Positions 51,401 through 64,000 of a stretch of DNA of 64,000 nucleotides are shown in pieces. The position numbers and the translations under genes were made by a program. The notes under the pieces were generated by a model. The model had not been told where the DNA came from. It did no database searches and was given only the letters and a program-made list of their open reading frames with translations. The stretch comes from Smittia aterrima (Eukaryota > Arthropoda > Insecta > Diptera > Chironomidae): contig CP093831.1 of NCBI GenBank assembly GCA_033063855.1, forward strand, positions 5,146,001-5,210,000. Reading direction: 5' to 3'. Each line of letters opens with the position of its first letter. Within the stretch, counting starts at the first letter, position 1.

Positions 51401-51991
51401 CTACCACCAACTACCATCAACTACCACCAACTACCACCAACTACCACCAACTACCACCAACTACCACCAACTACCACCAACTACCATCAACTACCATCAA
51501 CTACCACCAACTACCATCAACTACCACCAACTACCATCAACTACCATCAACTACCATCAACTACCACCACCAACTACCACCAACAACTACCATCAACTAC
51601 CACCAACTACCGCCAACTACCACCAACTACCGCCAACTACCATCAACTACCACCAACTACCATCAACTACCACCAATTACCACCAACTACCACCAACTAC
51701 CATCAACTACCACCAACTACCACCAACTACCATCAACTACCACCAACTACCACCAACTACCACCAACTACCATCAACTCCAACTACCATCAACTACCACC
51801 AACTACCATCAACTACCACCACCAACTACCACCAACTACCATCAACTACCACGTATTTCATTTTCCACGTGTTTCATTTTCCACGTGTTTCATTTTCCAC
51901 GTGTTCCAAAAGCGAACAGACAGACGGACGGACGGACGGACGGACGGACAAAGTGGCCATAATAAGGTTTTTTCTTTCGAAAAAAGCCTTA
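48447..51991. mobile_element. TIR element with expanded 10-bp minisatellite, copy 2 (3.55 kb)
   Basis: Same architecture and nearly the same sequence as 33308-35467: palindromic left end, 18-bp inverted repeats at 48476-48493 and 51973-51990, minisatellite, CACGTG units (about 51849-51906), a shorter GGAC run, right end. Its junctions with the satellite are at the same monomer position as in copy 1. The difference in length comes from the minisatellite. Confidence 0.85.
48540..51850. repeat. 10-bp minisatellite, array 2
   Basis: About 330 copies of the ACCACCAACT/ACCATCAACT unit. The opening arrangement matches array 1, and long internal runs are shared in order, but array 2 has extra blocks, broken units and 5-6-bp inserts (for example near 50300 and 50610). 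Confidence 0.97.
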
Positions 51992-54604
51992 AAAAAGACA
52001 CTTGGAGCATGAAAATTTGAAATATTTCCAGAAGTATGTTTCCTATGTCTAATTTCAAAGTTGGAGTTTATAATTGCAATTAAAATACAACGTTTAAATA
52101 TAACGACAACCTCACAATCCGATAGATTTTCAAGTTTGATATAATTTTGTTAAAAAAAAGACACTTGGAAAAAAAACTAAAAAAGACACTTGGAGCATGA
52201 AAATTTGAAATATTTCCAGAAGTATGTTTCCTATGTCTAATTTTAAAGTTTGAGTTTATAATTGCAACTAAAATACAACGTTTAAATATAACGACAACCT
52301 CACAATCAGATAGATTTTCAAGTTTGATATAATTTTGTTAAAAAAAAGACACTTGGAAAAAAAAACTAAAAAAAGACACTTGGAGCATGAAAATTTGAAA
52401 TATTTCCAGAAGTATGCTTCCTATGTCTAATTTTAAAATTTAAGTCTATAATTGCATTTAAAATACAACGATTAAATATAACGACAACCTCACAATCCGA
52501 TAGATTTTCAAGTTTGATATAATTTTGTTAAAAAAAAGACACTTGGAAAAAAAAACTAAAAAAGACACTTGGAGCATGAAAATTTGAAATATTTCCAGAA
52601 GTATGTTTCCTATGTCTAATTTCAAAGTTGGAGTTTATAATTGCAATTAAAATACAACGTTTAAATATAACGACAACCTCACAATCCGATAGATTTTCAA
52701 GTTTGATATAATTTTGTTAAAAAAAAGACACTTGGAAAAAAAAACTAAAAAAGACACTTGGAGCATGAAAATTTGAAATATTTCCAGAAGTATGTTTCCT
52801 ATGTCTAATTTTAAAGTTTGAGTTTATAATTGCAACTAAAATACAACGTTTAAATATAACGACAACCTCACAATCAGATAGATTTTCAAGTTTGATATAA
52901 TTTTGTTAAAAAAAAGACACTTGGAAAAAAAAACTAAAAAAAGACACTTGGAGCATGAAAATTTGAAATATTTCCAGAAGTATGCTTCCTATGTCTAATT
53001 TTAAAATTTAAGTCTATAATTGCATTTAAAATACAACGATTAAATATAACGACAACCTCACAATCCGATAGATTTTCAAGTTTGATATAATTTTGATAAA
53101 AAAAAGACACTTGGAAAAAAAAACTAAAAAAAGACACTTGGAGCATGAAAATTTGAAATATTTCCAGAAGTATGCTTCCTATGTCTAATTTTAAAATTTA
53201 AGTCTATAGTTGCAACTAAAATACAAAGTTTAAATATAACGACAACCTCACAATCCGATAGATTTTCAAGTTTGATATAATTTTGTTAAAAAAAAGACAC
53301 TTGGAAAAAAAAACTAAAAAAGACACTTGGAGCATGAAAATTTGAAATATTTCCAGAAGTATGTTTCCTATGTCTAATTTTAAAGTTTGAGTTTATAATT
53401 GCAACTAAAATACAACGTTTAAATAAAACGACAACCTCACAATCCGATAGATTTTCAAGTTTGATATAATTTTGTTAAAAAAAGACACTTGGAAAAAAAA
53501 ACTAAAAAAGACACTTGGAGCATGAAAATTTGAAATATTTCCAGAAGTATGTCTCCTATGTCTAATTTTAAAGTTTGAGTTTATAATTGCAACTAAAATA
53601 CAACGTTTAAATATAACGACAACCTCACAATCCGATAGATTTTCAAGTTTGATATAATTTTGTTAAAAAAAGACACTTGGAAAAAAAAACTAAAAAAGAC
53701 ACTTGGAGCATGAAAATTTGAAATATTTCCAGAAGTATGTTTCCTATGTCTAATTTTAAAGTTTGAGTTTATAATTGCAACTAAAATACAACGTTTAAAT
53801 ATAACGACAACCTCACAATCCGATAGATTTTCAAGTTTGATATAATTTTGTTAAAAAAAGACACTTGGAAAAAAAAACTAAAAAAGACACTTGGAGCATG
53901 AAAATTTGAAATATTTCCAGAAGTATGTTTCCTATGTCTAATTTTAAAGTTTGAGTTTATAATTGCAACTAAAATACAACGTTTAAATATAACGACAACC
54001 TCACAATCCGATAGATTTTCAAGTTTGATATAATTTTGTTAAAAAAAGACACTTGAAAAAAAAAACTAAAAAAAGACACTTGGAGCATGAAAATTTGAAA
54101 TATTTCCAGAAGTATGTTTCCTATGTCTAATTTTAAAGTTTGAGTTTATAATTGCAACTAAAATACAACGTTTAAATATAACGACAACCTCACAATCCGA
54201 TAGATTTTCAAGTTTGATATAATTTTGTTAAAAAAAAGACACTTGGAAAAAAAAACTAAAGAAGTCACTTGGAGCATGAAAATTTGAAATATTTCCAGAA
54301 GTATGTTTCCTATGTCTAATTTTAAAGTTTGAGTTTATAATTGCAACTAAAATACAACGTTTAAATATAACGACAACCTCACAATCCGATAGATTTTCAA
54401 GTTTGATATAATTTTGTTAAAAAAAAGACACTTGGAAAAAAAAAACTAAAAAAGACACTTGGAGCATGAAAATTTGAAATATTTCCAGAAGTATGTTTCC
54501 TATGTCTAATTTTAAAGTTTGAGTTTATAATTGCAACTAAAATACAACGTTTAAATATAACGACAACCTCACAATCCGATAGATTTTCAAGTTTGATATA
54601 ATTT
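51992..54604. repeat. Satellite array, right segment up to the assembly gap
   Basis: About 14 further monomers in the same orientation. A three-monomer block starting near 51995 is repeated near 52575, with the shared markers AATTTCAAAGTTGGAG and then CAATCAGATAG. The array runs into the gap, so its true length is not known. Confidence 0.97.
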
Positions 54605-54704
54605 NNNNNNNNNNNNNNNNNNNNNNNNNNNNNNNNNNNNNNNNNNNNNNNNNNNNNNNNNNNNNNNNNNNNNNNNNNNNNNNNNNNNNNNNNNNNNNNN
54701 NNNN
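54605..54704. other. Assembly gap (100 N)
   Basis: Exactly 100 unknown bases following a satellite monomer cut in mid-unit; such a round number usually marks a gap of unknown size. Confidence 0.99.
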
Positions 54705-57700
54705 AACATTAAATGAGATGACATTCTCCATCCGCTTTCGACCTTTTCCGGCCAAACTTTAATCATATTACGTTCCAAGTGGGAGTCATTAACAGTAATT
54801 GATTTTGGCCTGACAGAGTTGGAGAGAAATGTCTAATTAGGAGAAGGGAAATTTCCTTCAATTGGTTTTCTCTTCATCGAGAAATAATTTATTTGATTAT
54901 TTTCGGATATCTGAACCCTTTCTCGACATCCGCCTTCTCATGCTTCTCTATTTAAAGACAAAGTTCATTAAATCCTTCCCCTCTTCAATTTACAGTTGAT
55001 TTTCTCATCAATGGATGGAGATGAGGCGAGAATCCTTTCCGAATATTTCGTTTATCGATCGAAGGTAAAACAGTGAAGCACCATTAAAGTTTCTGCATCG
55101 AATCCCCCTTTGAATTACAGGATTGCAACTGTTTAAGAGCTTCTTCTCGTTTGAAAGGAAACCTGAAAAAAATAACTAGAGAACAACGAAGCATCATTGA
55201 GTTGAGTGAATGCTACAAAGTCTTTTATGTTCCATTCTCTGAAATTATCTGAGTAAGGAGATGGAAGCATTGCAATAGAAGACTTTCAAAAGCATTTTGT
55301 AGAAAGCTTCACAGCTGCAAATGTTCATTTGAATAAATCTTTTGTCTTAATACAACCTTTGTCAATTTATTTCAGTTAACTAAGTGACACCGAATCCTGA
55401 AAAAAATGTTAATGAGAAGCACTTTGAGTTCATCGCATTTTTTGACTTTTTTTTATTCATTTTGAAATTTTTCTTTTGATGGCTTAAGAATTACAAAAAA
55501 AGCATTTTTCCTCAAAATAAAGTTTTCACTTTTTAAAACAAGAAGAAAGAGAAGAAAAAACAAATTTCTTTTCATTCTTTTAAACATTTTAAACCTTAAT
55601 CTGAGAGGGGGAGACTTAAATTCTAAACTCTTCAAAGATTTTTTTTCATTCTTATCATTTCTTTTAGCATTTGTTTCTCTTTTGAATGCAGAGAATTCTT
55701 TTCCTTCAAGCTTCGGTCGTGAAAGATTTCCTCAATGATCCGTTTTCTCATCCGAAGACCGCAAAACTGTCGCATAATTTTGCCGTCCGCCTTAAGGCCA
55801 CGAAATCCTCCCTCGAATAGAGAAAAGCCGTTCAACATTTTCCAGCCTCTGATCCGTCAGAGATTTTCTTCGTGATTTTTGTGTCTTTCCGTCCAATATG
55901 TTTAGAATAATTTATGTTTTTTTATTTCACTTGCATAACATGACTCTCGATACAAAAATAGAAATATATATATTTCTTCAATAATAATCTCATTTTAATA
56001 TTTATCATAAATATTTTCTTTTTGTTAGCTTCACCATTTATTAGTTTGTTCTCGCTGGCAGTTAGTAAGGCCCATTTGATGATGAGATAAATTCAAAAAA
56101 CGGTAATTGTTGGATGAGGCAAAGGAAAATTGTTTTCGCGGCTTTTCCCGACGGCAGTTTCGGATCAAAAGGCGAAGAAAATTTATGCGGAATTCCAGCG
56201 GATCTTCCACGTCTATGTCTTCTCGTTTACATTCCTTTCATTTCACGCCGATAAAACGCTTTTCAGTTTCACCCATTTTGAAATTTAAACCTAACTACTT
56301 ACAAACTAAATTGTTGATTTCTTTCATTTTTTTTCATTTCACTTATGATCGTAACTACCTATAACCTAAAGTTTTTTTTTCAGCTGCTTCTCTAAAGATC
56401 AGAAGACAGCACGAAGCATGAGGGGAGAAATAAACTCAAAGAGCTTTCAAACTTAAAGACAATTTTTTTTCGCAAAGTTTTTAAAGAGACTGACGATGTT
56501 CATTTCTATTTTGTTTGATGGTCAACTTGATTGAACATCGATGCTTTAAACTTTACAATTTTCCGACAGGAGACGAAAGGAAAGAGAAAAACATTTCCTA
56601 CTTATCATCATCTAAAGATTTCCTAACAATCTACGTTCCAGCAATTTTTTCTTCGTCGATTTAAACTTCATTTGCGTTCTTTCATTTAAATATAAAACTA
56701 AAGTCTACACTTTTTTTTCATCCCTAGTTGCTATAAGTCCTAAACATTACTCACTAGATTTTTCTTTTTCTGTTCTACAATCAACTTCTTCGAGAATCGC
56801 TTCGAAATCGACGCTTAGCAATTTCCATTTTCATCTTTCAACTTTCTTCTTCTCCTTCTTTTTTAATACTTAGATCCTATAAAAGATTTTCATTTCTTCA
56901 TCTAAATTCTTAAAAAATAGAAATTTTTCTTTCATTATCGCTTAGAACGGAAAGAAGAGAACATTAAATTGTTTTCTTAATGGGAGGGGGGCGCTTTCTG
57001 TCTTCTTGTTCACCTACTTACAACGTAAGTCGTCCTACATGTTTGAGAGAAAAATGGAAATCGAGAAAGACGAGAAAAGGAGAATGACATGAATGATTTA
57101 TTGATGACTTTGTATTTTTCTTTCCTTCTTTTGTATTCATCGATGATAATGAGTTTCTCTTATTTTTGCGTTTCAAGGAAAAAGTTCCGACAATAAAATG
57201 GAAACGAAAGTCCTTTATTTTTATGTCTGACAACTGTCAATCAAATTACATTCATTTAAGGTGGAAGCCCGCGCGCACTGGAACAAACTTTAAATGAAAT
57301 ACTTTTCTTCTTGATTCTTCATTTTATTTCTTTCTATGTGGGCGACATTAAACTTTACTCTCCTTAATTTATCAAAGCCAATTGTTTTTTGTGTTTTTTT
57401 TTTCTTTTATATTTTTAGATCGCATTTCATTTTTTTCTCGGAGAAACATTTTCCGAAGGAAAACACGCAAAGAAGAAGAAAAAATTTCTTTTCGTCAATC
57501 GAACGTCGCGAAATGAAATGAAATTCGTTTTCGTTTTCCTCGTCCAGAGAAAAAGATTTGAAATTCTTTTTGAAAGAGCAGAAAAGTTCCTTATGATCTA
57601 GAAAGAAAGAAAAACTCTTAAATCTACTGCAAGAATTCTCTCTGTATTTTTGAAATTTCAAACGCTAAACAAAGGTTTTCCTTTCACCTTCTCACCTCAA

Positions 57701-60700
57701 TCGGTTTAATCGCTAATTTATTTCTAAAGTTTTCTCTCCTTACGAATCTAGAAAAAAAGTTTCTTTTCTTTACGACGAAAGTCTTTTTCATCATTTCATT
57801 TCTTCCCTTCAATGAGCTTAATCTTTCATTTATTTTCATGACGAATTTTCATTTCCGTGTGATTCTCATTTTTATTTTATTTCTCTTTTCTTTTTTTGGT
57901 ATTAAAGACTTCAGGCAGTTGTCAAAGGAAAATGTTAAAGTCGAAGAAGAAAGAAAGGAAATCATTCAATTCCAAGAAAATTAGAATAAAGATCGTGATT
58001 TAATGATTTAAGTCACTAGATTTTTCTTTTGTGCGAAGTCGTCGCAAATGATGATTGAAGGAGAAGGATCTGCGTTCCGGCAGAAACTCGAGTTGCATCC
58101 TCATCAATATTGATGTGAGAGATGAATCAACGTTCTCAGTCATTTTATTGTATACGATTTGAATCTTACTTTGTTGTCATCGTCAATAAATTATCGGCAT
58201 TTCTTACGTAACAAAAAATATATTTTCTTTTAATTTTCTCATAGGTTCTCTTTAATAGGTTGATTAGCTTTTTTTGTCTCTTTAATGAGGTTTGAAATAA
58301 AAGTGTTCACGTTCTTTGACAAAGGAACTAAATAATTTTACTTTTTCTTGTGAAACAAACGATTTAATGCAATTTCCTATAGACTTTCTTTTCTCAATAT
58401 AAAACTTGATAACTCAATTTCTAAATTATCCTATAAAGGTTATTCTTTCTTTCTTTCTGTCCTTTTGTTTTGAGTAAGAGGTAATGAACATTTTTAATTT
58501 TTTTTTCTTCAAGAAGGGGCCAACGCACTTTGCGAACAGATCATTAAATGATCGCTTGGTGGAATGCTATGAATTAATATTTCGTCGCGATCTTTTTCTG
58601 TTTTGGTTTTCTGAAAACCGAGATTGATCTAAAAAAATTATTCTGCCTTAAACACTTTAAGTTTTTCTTACGAGAAAGAGGGAAAGAGAGATAGAGATAG
58701 AGAAAGATTAGAGTTCACAAAGTGCTGTATCAAAAGCCTACAGATTTCTTAGTGATGATGAGTTTTTGATGAAGATTTTGGATCGTGTGTGTTTATGTTT
58801 GTGTTTGAGTTCATATCTTTCTTTAAATTTGTTACATTCAATGTCCAAGATGCGATCAGATCAAACTCTCTTTCTTCCTTCCATTCTTGCCGCTCATTTT
58901 GATTTTATTGTTACTCGTCCTGTTTTCTTATCGTGTTTAGAATTGGTTTTTGTCGAATAATATTTTTTTTGTGTGTTCGGAAAATTTGTGAAAAAGGCAC
59001 AAATTTCTCTTCATGTGTTCGCTTTTATGATTTCTCGTCCTTTTTCGACCTTAAGACAAACAACCTCCGGGGAGAAGGTCAAAAGAAGGCTCTCAATAAA
59101 TTCCTCAAAAACTTTTCTTGAGCTTTTTGTATTATCCTTTTTATTCGTGTAATGTCGATTTATCATGCGGTTGTTAGATGATGATCCTGGGGTAACGTTT
59201 CTTTTATTCCTTGATCCAATGAAAAATTCATATTTATTGCACTTTCAAAAATTGAGCAAAATATTCACGTTACGTGAACGTTTCATCAAATATCTAGAAA
59301 ATATTCGTAAATTCCATTCTCGGGTTTGTTCATGCCAATACAGATCTCTCTATTTGTTAGCAAGCGTAGAAAGTAAATGGAAAAGCGATAGAAGTAAGTG
59401 AGAGAGTGTTTCACTCTTCAGATTCAACGACTTAATAAAAATAGCTTTCATGAGCCTTCAAGAGAATGAAGACGCAATCAAATGAAATTAATAAGATCGA
59501 GCTTCTCTCTAAAATGGAATGTGATGTTCAAGTATGTGCTACGACGTATTCGTGATGTTTCTCATGTAAAAATTTGTTATTCGCTTGTATAATATTTGCG
59601 GTGAGAGAGAGTGAAACTTCTTCGTCTCTATTTGAATGCATATAATGCACAAAAGTGCATCACAGATCGTCAAAAACGATCTCGGGGAGGATAACAAATA
59701 TATTTCTCTCCATTCCCTTTGATGCTGTCTCATAACAACAAAAGTTTATTTCACATTTTTTTAATTAAATCACAAGAAATTAAAACGAACTTTACTCGTA
59801 CACATGCCATCCAAGCCGTCCATGTGTGACTCCGAAAAGTTTTTTATTCGCAATTTCACTCTGCCTCGTTTTTTAATTAAAAAAAAAACTCATTTTTTTC
59901 ATTTCATCGTCGCCCAGGCTCTCCTAATTTAATTCAACGCTTAACTTAATTTAATTTCATCCCCTCATTACAAATTAATGTTAACCTAATTAAATTTTCA
60001 TAATTAAATCGTGTGTGGCGCAATTGTGTTGATAACTAAAATGCCAACACAGCAAACAAAAAAAAAATTAAACATTTTATTTTGAAAGGACTAGATTTCA
60101 ACTGTAATATTCATTCTTCTAAATCCACCCACGCTCTACATATCTCGCATTTATCTCCCTTTACCTCAGCGTTTCCCACGACGGACATTTACTATCCAAA
60201 GCGTTCACATGTCTCCCATGAAACTAATGATAATAAATATCTTTCGTGAAAACGATAAAGCAGAGGGGCGGGCTTCATGTTTCGCAAGTCTTTTTCCAAC
60301 CCGGTGAGCAAGAGTCTGGCGGGGGAGATAAAAAGGTATTTTCATCCCAACACATCCGCTATAACACTTTTTCACCTTCAGCTCTATCGAAATACAATTC
60401 AACATTATCACGTGCAAGAACCGTAATCATCTCTTATCCTCAAATAAAAAACGAACTAACAAAATGACCGCAATTAAATGTAAGCGCTTAATCAAAACGA
60501 CATTTAATTGGGGTCAGTTGTTGATTTCGTCTGACGACGATGATCTCGACAAGGACTCGAGGATGAGAGCTTCGGTGTGAACGAATCAAATCCTTTTCGA
60601 TAAACGCTCGGCGTTTAATTTTATGGCAGCCTCCAATAAGTTCCAATAAATCTTCCTATTTAATCCAACTATAATAATCATCCTCTCCATGCGATTTATC

Positions 60701-62259
60701 TTGGCGACACCAGTCTTGCGTGTCCGAGAAGCCGATAAACTTCGCCATCAATCATTTCAATAAATTATAACAAAAAGAAGGCAAAAAAGAAAAACTTTCG
60801 TAAATTGGTTTTTTTGGTAACAAAAATTTCAGAAGTAAAGATCGTCGATGTTTGATTGTGTCTCCCGACAAATGAGAATCGACGATGTTCCGAAAGAAAA
60901 TAAAAATGTAGTCGAGGAATTATTGCGTCAACTTGATTTGTTTTTTATTTTCAGCTAGCAAACAAAAGCAAATTCATTTCTTGAAAATAAAAAATTGCAC
61001 AAACCCCTCTTCATGAGTTTCAGATGATTTTCATTTTTTTTTTATCAATTGTCGATGGAAGTTTCACTGGCTTAGCTTTGATCTCAATAGAAATCACGTG
61101 CAGTCACCAAATAAAAAGTCTTCCAGCGCTATTCGCAATACTTTTTTGTTTTGTTTTTATTCTCTTCTTCTCCTAATGATTTCTTTTCTCAGAATCAGAA
61201 TGAACTTCACGTCTAGTAATTTAATCTTCCTACTCAACTGCTTCTCCGCAATCACTAAATTTTTATCTAAATTAATCTTAAAGCGAACAAAATTAAAAAC
61301 TTTCTTCTTTCTCATCATTTTAAATTCCTAATTTTTTTTTTCTTAGCGTCTCGTCTCAACATTTTTTCTGTTACGCAACGTAACGGATCGTGTCCAGTAA
61401 ATGGTTCTTAATCATCTTTTCTTTTATTATTTACAAAGTATCTCTGTCTTCATCAACTTAACACTATCGTCTTATTGAATAATCTCTAAGAAAAAATTCT
61501 AGAAAAAGAACGATTTTTCATTCATCGAACGGAAAAAAATCTTCTACTTCTACGCTTTCACTTAAATTCTAATTCTTTCTCAATTTATTTTCATCTTAAG
61601 AGCTAAATGTTCTTCTTCGGTCTCTTCTTCGCGATCAAAGTTTTTCATCTTTGACAGAAGAAAGAAAGGAAAATTCTTCTTTTCAAAACTAATTCATAAA
61701 ACAACGACGAGAAAAATTCTTCCTTACGCCTATTGAAAAAAAATCTTCTTATCATCATCATTTTCTCTTAAATACCTCGCAAGCCAACGATGAACAAAAG
61801 ATCCATCGTCGGACGTGGGCGGGGAAGTTTGGGGGGGAGGAGGGCTGATACAATCTTGGGATGGTTTCATGCGATTCTTTTTTATGACGCAACACAAACT
61901 TCCCCATCTCGCCGCCGCTCAAAATCGATTTGATTCTTCCTTATCGTAACTTTTTGAATGGTTGAAATAACGTAAAACGAGTGAGGTATCGCTTTTGGCC
62001 AATCCTGCGATGGGCGAGAGCGGATTTGAATTTTTAATGAAGTTTTAAGAGATAAGGAAATCGCTTTTCCACTTACCGATTTCCATTAAATTTCATTCCA
62101 TCTGCGGCGCCTCAATAAACATTTTTTTTAAGAATTTGATTTTTTCTTCCATGAGAAAATAACAAAACTCAAAAAGGATTTTTTTTCTCTTTACTTTTGT
62201 TTTATGATGAAGTCAAAATGTTGTCATTTGATGAAGAAGGAGGAAAATGTTTCATCAAT
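54705..62259. other. Long non-coding stretch, possibly the 3' UTR side of shep
   Basis: 7.5 kb of AT- and pyrimidine-rich sequence with no coding exon I can support. Being directly downstream of the shep stop on its strand, part may be a long 3' UTR, as many neural RNA-binding protein genes have (inference). Two adjacent small palindromes lie near 59643-59684. The boundary between UTR and intergenic DNA cannot be seen. Confidence 0.45.
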
Positions 62260-63241
62260 TTACTTTGGGCCGTGTTGGTATTGAGTGTACTGTTCGTCAG
62301 GCGATGCAGCGTTGCTCGCGTGATCAGAGTCTCCCATTTGCATCGTGTGGATGATGGATGGTTGATAGTATGGATATGGAGGACTTATATACTGCTGTGA
62401 AACAAAAGAAGAAGTCGTTAGTTAGATTACTGAATGAGATTCTCGCGTGTAACTCACCGATGAGCCAATTTGCAATGTGGAGAATTGCGGAACCATTCCA
62501 TATGGAACAGCAGTTGAATCGCTACTCATAATCATTGAGACGCCTCGAGGCTGCACGTTATCTTGTTTGTAAGCTGTTCCAACGCTCAATTGTGGGGCGA
62601 CGTGCATGTACTGCGAATTGCACTTGAAATCAAAAAACTAATTTAGGTAAGCGCCTGTCGTTAAAGAACTCACTTGATCATCGACTTGTTGGATTGGCTG
62701 AGCCATCATATAGCCAGGCATGTATCCAGGCATAGCGAAGCCTCCAACTTGAGGTGTTCCATAGCGACCATAAGCTGGCACTCCAATGTGAGCTCCAACA
62801 TTAACTCCAATGCCGTTCTGTTGCATTGATGGATCGTAAGCAACTGGAACACCCTCAGCTACTTCACGCCATGCTCGCGCATTCGGATCTGGACTCTTGA
62901 AGTTGTTCTTCTTCTTTGAACCACCGTCAGCAAATTTCACAAGCAATGGATCTTTGGCACCTTGCAATTGTGTACCGTTAAAGATTTGAATAATTTGTTC
63001 ACACTTTTCTCGCGATTCCATGCGAGCGAATCCGACACCTGTTGAAGAAATCATTTTTTGATTTACTTCGTTTACCTCGCATGACTTGCAACTCACCTTT
63101 TGATGTGCCCTGTTGGTCACGCAATATTCTCGTTGAGATCACTTGACCATATTTAGCCAACAACTGCTCGACATCGGTCTCCTTGAAGGTCAACGGTAAG
63201 TTGGCCAGATACAAGTTGGTGGGATCTTGTTCTTGTTGCTG
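62260..63241 (-). CDS. shep: Alan shepard / RBMS-type RNA-binding protein, 3' part
   Basis: RNA-binding protein of the RBMS family; the fly orthologue acts in neuronal remodelling and insulator function. Four exons on the minus strand: about 63097-63241, 62674-63038, 62458-62610, 62260-62394. The first visible exon holds most of RRM2 (NLYLANLP as RNP2), and the next completes it (SKGVGFARM as RNP1). Then come DPLLVKFADGG, SPDPNARAWREVAEGVPVAY, VGAHIGVPAYGRYGTPQVGG and the Tyr/Pro/Met-rich tail ending in SNAASPDEQYTQYQHGPK. The 5' edge of exon 63241 is uncertain; the preceding frame is open but without a clear acceptor. RRM1 and the start lie beyond the window. The last exon has a CAGCAG acceptor, so a Gln may be included or skipped. 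Confidence 0.92.
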
Positions 63242-64000
63242 CTTTGTTCGCAATTTCCGAAGATTTTCCAAGTTTTGCGATTTATTGCAGAAAAGACAAA
63301 TGATTTTTGAAATTTATGCAAAAAATGAAATTATGCAAAAGAGAAAAAAGAAAAAGAGAAGAATAATAATTAGTAAAGTTGACGACACGATCTTCATGTT
63401 CTCATAACGACTTTCTTCACTTTCTGGTTTTTTGTGCTGCTCTCTCTTTGCCATTCGATGTTGGCAAGAGACGACAGAAGAAAACGGGAGAAAAAACTTG
63501 CATAAATCCCGAGCATATTTGAATCTATTTTTTTCTTTGATGCTCGCTCCTTGAGTTATAGAGCGAGCTGATAATTTTCACAGAATGTTTAACATAAAAT
63601 GCAGTCGCTTAATTAGAGAGACTTTGCAATGATTGCTTAATTAAGAGCAGCGTCAGTGTGCTTTTGACAGTTCAACTTTTTAGTTATTCAAAGTTTTTTC
63701 TCGCTTTGCAAAAAGTGATTCGGGGTCTAGCATGATATAGATAATAATTGTATAAATGATTTCGGCCGGCTCACGTCACTTGTCGATTACTTGATTGATT
63801 AATCAATTAAGGATAAACGTTTGGCTACTTTTCGTTCACTGTTATCTGTATTAAAATAATTTGATAAATAAGATTAATTTGCTTCCATTAACAATACTTC
63901 TGCGGACTGTATCCAAGCTAACTAATTACACAATTTTGTTTGTACACGCTTTTCATTGCTTTTATGGCGACGGACGGGAGGATGTTGGATCAAGCCTAAA
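63242..64000 (-). other. Intron of shep, upstream side
   Basis: AT-rich sequence upstream of the first visible shep exon, with no further RRM-coding exon in view. It presumably continues past the window end. Confidence 0.6.

Noticed and set aside
48531..51962. 1,143-codon open frame of the same composition
   Set aside because: Same reason; it also ends in the GGAC run of the element.
32763..54604. CRISPR-like array of regular repeats
   Set aside because: Monomers are contiguous without unique spacers, the genome is animal, and there are no cas genes.
54537..54778. Open frames across the assembly gap
   Set aside because: They consist of unknown residues joining satellite to unrelated sequence.
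1..64000. tRNA and rRNA genes
   Set aside because: I looked for T-loop motifs (GGTTCGAATCC type) and conserved rRNA stretches on both strands and found none with a cloverleaf context.

Overview
The window is eukaryotic, AT-rich nuclear DNA from an insect, most likely a nematoceran fly; this rests on ionotropic-receptor genes, an Alan-shepard-type RNA-binding protein, compact genes with many introns of 50-90 bp, and protein similarity. Every recognisable gene has GT-AG introns, except one GC-AG intron in Lsm11. I could run no search; family calls come from reading the translations.

Left part (1-28,240) is a dense housekeeping region. In order: RpS5 (-), whose last intron carries three tandem H/ACA snoRNA copies; cyclin Q (-) divergent from Pms2 (+); GRWD1 (-) divergent from COX18 (+); 14-3-3 epsilon (-) with a 4.2 kb first intron; an anoctamin/TMEM16 gene (-); ISCA2 (+); a short PPP1R21-like gene (-) divergent from Lsm11 (+); and RpS20 (-), with H/ACA-like structures in two introns. 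The genes share neighbourhoods rather than one pathway: translation (RpS5, RpS20, GRWD1, snoRNAs), mitochondrial assembly (COX18, ISCA2), RNA processing (Lsm11), mismatch repair (Pms2).

Middle part (28,370-32,762) is a decaying tandem cluster of divergent ionotropic receptor (IR) genes: one nearly complete gene whose third exon is broken by a 295-bp transposable element with a 6-bp target duplication, flanked by two receptor fragments.

From 32,763 to a 100-N assembly gap (54,605-54,704) lies a satellite array of about 189-bp monomers. It contains two large copies of the same terminal-inverted-repeat element, each swollen by a 10-bp minisatellite (1.9 and 3.3 kb), and one 213-bp TA-flanked MITE with perfect 68-bp inverted repeats.

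Right part (54,705-64,000) is 7.5 kb of low-complexity, pyrimidine-rich non-coding DNA followed by the last four coding exons of a shep/RBMS gene (-), whose 5' exons lie outside the window.
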